Shown here: piece after piece, positions 61,822 through 64,000 of the stretch | Layout: each line of letters opens with the position of its first letter | Position numbering within the stretch: the first letter of the stretch is position 1 | Assembly (NCBI RefSeq): GCF_007002745.1 | Contig: NZ_SGNY01000011.1 | Span: 124,001-188,000 of the forward strand | Source of the DNA: Martinezella rhizogenes | GTDB taxonomy: Bacteria > Pseudomonadota > Alphaproteobacteria > Rhizobiales > Rhizobiaceae | DNA length: 64,000 bases | Direction of reading: 5' to 3' | The notes under the pieces: generated by a model | Databases searched by the model: none | What the model was told of the DNA's origin: nothing | What the model saw: only the letters and a program-made list of their open reading frames with translations | Program-made: the position numbers and the translations under genes

Positions 61822-64000
61822 ATGCCTGCGCGCGAAACGGAGCGAAATCAACAGGCGTTCAAACGCTTTTCCACAACGCTGGTGCGCGCCGGCTTTAAAG
61901 GCGAGACAGTCAGCGACCTCGGATCTCTGACTGTCTATTCAACTGACAACAGCATCTATCAGGTCCGCCCGATGGGCGTGGCCTTCCCGAGATCTGCCGA
62001 CGATCTGGTGATCTTGGTTAAGTGTGCCGGCGAAACGGGAATCCCGCTTTCCGCTCGCGGCGGCGGAACGGGCACCAACGGCCAATCTCTGACCAGCGGT
62101 GTCGTGGTTGATCTCTCGCGCCATATGAATGGCATCGAGGGTCTCGATCTGGCCGCTGGGACGGTCACCGTCCAGCCAGGCGTCGTTCTCAACGAACTCA
62201 ATGCGTTTCTCGAGCCGCACGGTTATTTCTTCCCGCCCACGGTTTCGACGGCATCTCGCGCGACGATCGGTGGGATGATCGGAACCGATGCCTCGGGAAA
62301 AGGCTCGCGCATATACGGCAAGACGTCAGACTACCTGCATTCACTCGAGATCGTGCTCTCGGATGGCAGCGCTTCTAAAATCGAGGACCTCGACCTTGCG
62401 ACTGCGCGCCTCGTGGCGCAACAGGATTCACTTGTCGGTCGAGCCTACCGCGAAGTTCTGCGCGTCATTTCGGAAAACGTCGAGGAGATTGCATCGGCGT
62501 TCCCCAAAATGAATCGCGGTCTCACGGGATACAACCTTCAAAGCGTCCTGAAAGACGATGGGAAAGTACGGCTCGCTTACTTGCTGGCAGGTTCCGAAGG
62601 AACATTGGCGTTCACGACGTCGGTGACCCTGAGAATTTTGCGCCGTCCGAAGCTGAAGGCGCTCGTTCCGATACGCTACGCGCACTTCCAGACGGCGCTT
62701 GAGGATGTTTTGCTTCTTTTGGACGCAAATCCCTCGGCGGTCGAAATCATCGACGACAAGGTTCTGACCCTGGCACAGCAGGATCCTGTCTGGTCATCGA
62801 TCGAAGCGGTGCTCGGAAGTGATGCAAGGGTCGCCGTCGGCGGTCTGAATTTCGTAGAGTTCCTAGCTGACGACGAAGACGAACTGCAGCGCAAGCTCGA
62901 TAGTTTGGCCGGGCAACTCGCTCAGCGCTCGCACCTCTTTATCGACTGGAGGATTGTCACCGACTCAAAGCTTATTGCCGAGCTTTGGTCTCTTCGGGAA
63001 AAGTCCGTCGGCCTGCTCGGCAGGCTTTCGCCGACAAAGCAAGGCATCGCGTTCGTCGAAGATACGGCTGTTCCACCGGAAAGGCTCCCTGACTTTGTCC
63101 GCGAGTTCCGAGACGTATTGGACAGTCATGGCGTGACCTACGGCATGTATGGCCACGCCGATGTCGGTTGCCTTCACGTTCGGCCCGCGCTCAACATGCG
63201 TGATCCTCGCGATGCCGCCCTCATTCGTCCCATCAGTGACGCAATCGCGTCTTTGTCGAAGAAATACGGCGGCCTCCTGTGGGGCGAACACGGCCGCGGC
63301 TATCGAGGCGAATACTCGCCGTTCTTCTTTGGAGACAGGCTTTACCGGGAACTTTGTTCAATCAAGCGCGTCTTCGACCCTTCGAACCTGTTCAATCCCG
63401 GAAAACTCGCGTCGCCCACGGGCGAGGGGATCGATGCGATCGACACGGTCTCGTTTCGTGGAGAGTTCGATCGTCAAATCGACGCGACCCATGCGAAGGC
63501 TTTCGATCGCGCTCTAGCGTGCAACGGCAATGGCGCGTGCTTCAACTGGGACAAATCCGATCCCATGTGTCCGTCCTACAAAGCGACACGCGACCGAAAC
63601 CAGTCTCCAAAGGGGCGCGCGGCCCTCATCCGTGAATGGGCTCGTTTGCGGTCTCTTAATGGCACGAGTCGCACGGCAGCCGAACTGTCCGGCGTCGAGG
63701 AGGCATTGAAACAAAGCCTTTCGACATGTCTCTCCTGCAAGGCGTGCTCGAGCCAGTGTCCGATCAAGGTCGACATACCTTCGATGAAGGCGCAATTTCT
63801 GCATAACTACTATCGCCGACGGCGCAGGCCGTTCCGGCACCATCTACTATCGCAAAGCGAAAATGCATTCCGCATTGCGCGACGGCTTCCGAAGATTGCG
63901 AATATTGCCAAAGCGGCAATGAGCTTCTGCGGAGGGGATCGTCTGACTAGATTGGTCGATCTCCCTGACTTCTATCCTGCCAAAGCTTCGCGTCCGACCC
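61822..64000 (+). CDS. D-2-hydroxyglutarate dehydrogenase, YdiJ-type (3' end outside window)
   Basis: At least 726 residues are read before the window ends. The N-terminal PCMH FAD domain shows 'ARGGGTGTNGQSLTSG' and 'ASRATIGGMIGTDASGKGS', the C-terminal FAD-oxidase cap 'GMYGHADVGCLHVRP' and 'WGEHGRGYRGEY', then a Fe-S region with 'CNGNGACFNWDKSDPMCPSY' and 'CLSCKACSSQCPIKVDIPS'. These are the blocks of YdiJ, which oxidises D-2-hydroxyglutarate to 2-oxoglutarate. It starts 12 bp after hglS. No stop is reached, so the remaining C-terminal Fe-S/CCG part (about 280 residues) is missing. Confidence 0.92.
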   Translation, partial: MPARETERNQQAFKRFSTTLVRAGFKGETVSDLGSLTVYSTDNSIYQVRPMGVAFPRSADDLVILVKCAGETGIPLSARGGGTGTNGQSLTSGVVVDLSRHMNGIEGLDLAAGTVTVQPGVVLNELNAFLEPHGYFFPPTVSTASRATIGGMIGTDASGKGSRIYGKTSDYLHSLEIVLSDGSASKIEDLDLATARLVAQQDSLVGRAYREVLRVISENVEEIASAFPKMNRGLTGYNLQSVLKDDGKVRLAYLLAGSEGTLAFTTSVTLRILRRPKLKALVPIRYAHFQTALEDVLLLLDANPSAVEIIDDKVLTLAQQDPVWSSIEAVLGSDARVAVGGLNFVEFLADDEDELQRKLDSLAGQLAQRSHLFIDWRIVTDSKLIAELWSLREKSVGLLGRLSPTKQGIAFVEDTAVPPERLPDFVREFRDVLDSHGVTYGMYGHADVGCLHVRPALNMRDPRDAALIRPISDAIASLSKKYGGLLWGEHGRGYRGEYSPFFFGDRLYRELCSIKRVFDPSNLFNPGKLASPTGEGIDAIDTVSFRGEFDRQIDATHAKAFDRALACNGNGACFNWDKSDPMCPSYKATRDRNQSPKGRAALIREWARLRSLNGTSRTAAELSGVEEALKQSLSTCLSCKACSSQCPIKVDIPSMKAQFLHNYYRRRRRPFRHHLLSQSENAFRIARRLPKIANIAKAAMSFCGGDRLTRLVDLPDFYPAKASRPT

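Noticed and set aside
1..64000. CRISPR array, tRNA or rRNA genes
   Set aside because: No regularly spaced direct repeats, cloverleaf-like or rRNA-like sequence was seen on reading; this is a visual check and not a model search.

Overview
The window looks like part of a plasmid or chromid from a Rhizobiaceae alphaproteobacterium (Rhizobium/Agrobacterium group). It opens inside repC, the initiator of repABC replicons. It also carries a rhizobial-type DUF1612/HTH gene, GC-rich coding sequence, and dense blocks of amino-acid, aromatic and methylamine catabolism with polar-amino-acid ABC transport, which are typical of rhizobial accessory replicons. No rRNA, tRNA or CRISPR array was seen.

Region 1 (1-7.4 kb) is plasmid maintenance. 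It holds the repC 3' part, then two perfect 16-bp palindromes that are candidate partition sites. A Septu-like PtuA/PtuB pair, a tyrosine recombinase with a small partner gene, a PIN-toxin module with two antitoxin-like genes and a readable promoter/operator, and the DUF1612/HTH gene follow.

Region 2 (7.5-28.4 kb) is a defence island. Almost everything from 24.2 down to 7.5 kb lies on the minus strand with 4-bp overlaps or short gaps. In transcription order it holds a Lamassu/ABC-3C-like trio (nuclease-like effector, small middle component, SMC/Rad50-like ATPase with a CPTC motif), a HEPN protein, a trypsin-like protease, an unknown gene, a PD-(D/E)XK-like protein, an IS21-family insertion (istA/istB), a second HEPN-like protein, a Shedu-type DUF4263 nuclease overlapping a 1641-residue nuclease-NTPase-repeat protein, and a cysteine-rich protein. 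On the plus strand there follow a 1109-residue SF2 helicase with a nuclease-like C-terminus and a small phage-type protein. The Shedu/giant-NTPase pair and the HEPN-protease-nuclease string are the best candidates for an undescribed system.

Region 3 (28.6-35.2 kb) is an uptake/oxidation cluster: FAD oxidoreductase, GntR regulator, two polar-amino-acid-type permeases and, divergently, an SDR, a Tat-type solute-binding protein and an ABC ATPase. A decayed stretch at 35.2-35.5 kb resembles the end of the integrase near 3.7 kb.

Region 4 (35.5-49.9 kb) is a catabolic island. It holds a gamma-carbonic-anhydrase-like protein, an intradiol dioxygenase pair, an IclR regulator, a beta-keto acid cleavage enzyme with an aminotransferase, then a tightly overlapping plus-strand operon (CoA-transferase, SMP-30 lactonase, DapA-like aldolase, three-subunit HcnABC/opine-oxidase-like dehydrogenase, SDR), a histidine kinase/FixJ-type regulator pair and a GlcG/HbpS-like secreted protein. 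Two similar 16-bp palindromes in the two divergent spacers suggest one regulator for both arms.

Region 5 (50.4-56.6 kb) is a one-carbon demethylation operon (dimethylglycine/sarcosine-dehydrogenase-like protein, etfB, etfA, purU) divergent from a LysR regulator. Region 6 (56.6-64.0 kb) has a DUF3422 membrane protein and then a probable pipecolate/lysine route: AmaA-like FAD oxidase, LysR regulator, 2-oxoadipate dioxygenase/decarboxylase (HglS) and a YdiJ-type D-2-hydroxyglutarate dehydrogenase cut by the window end.
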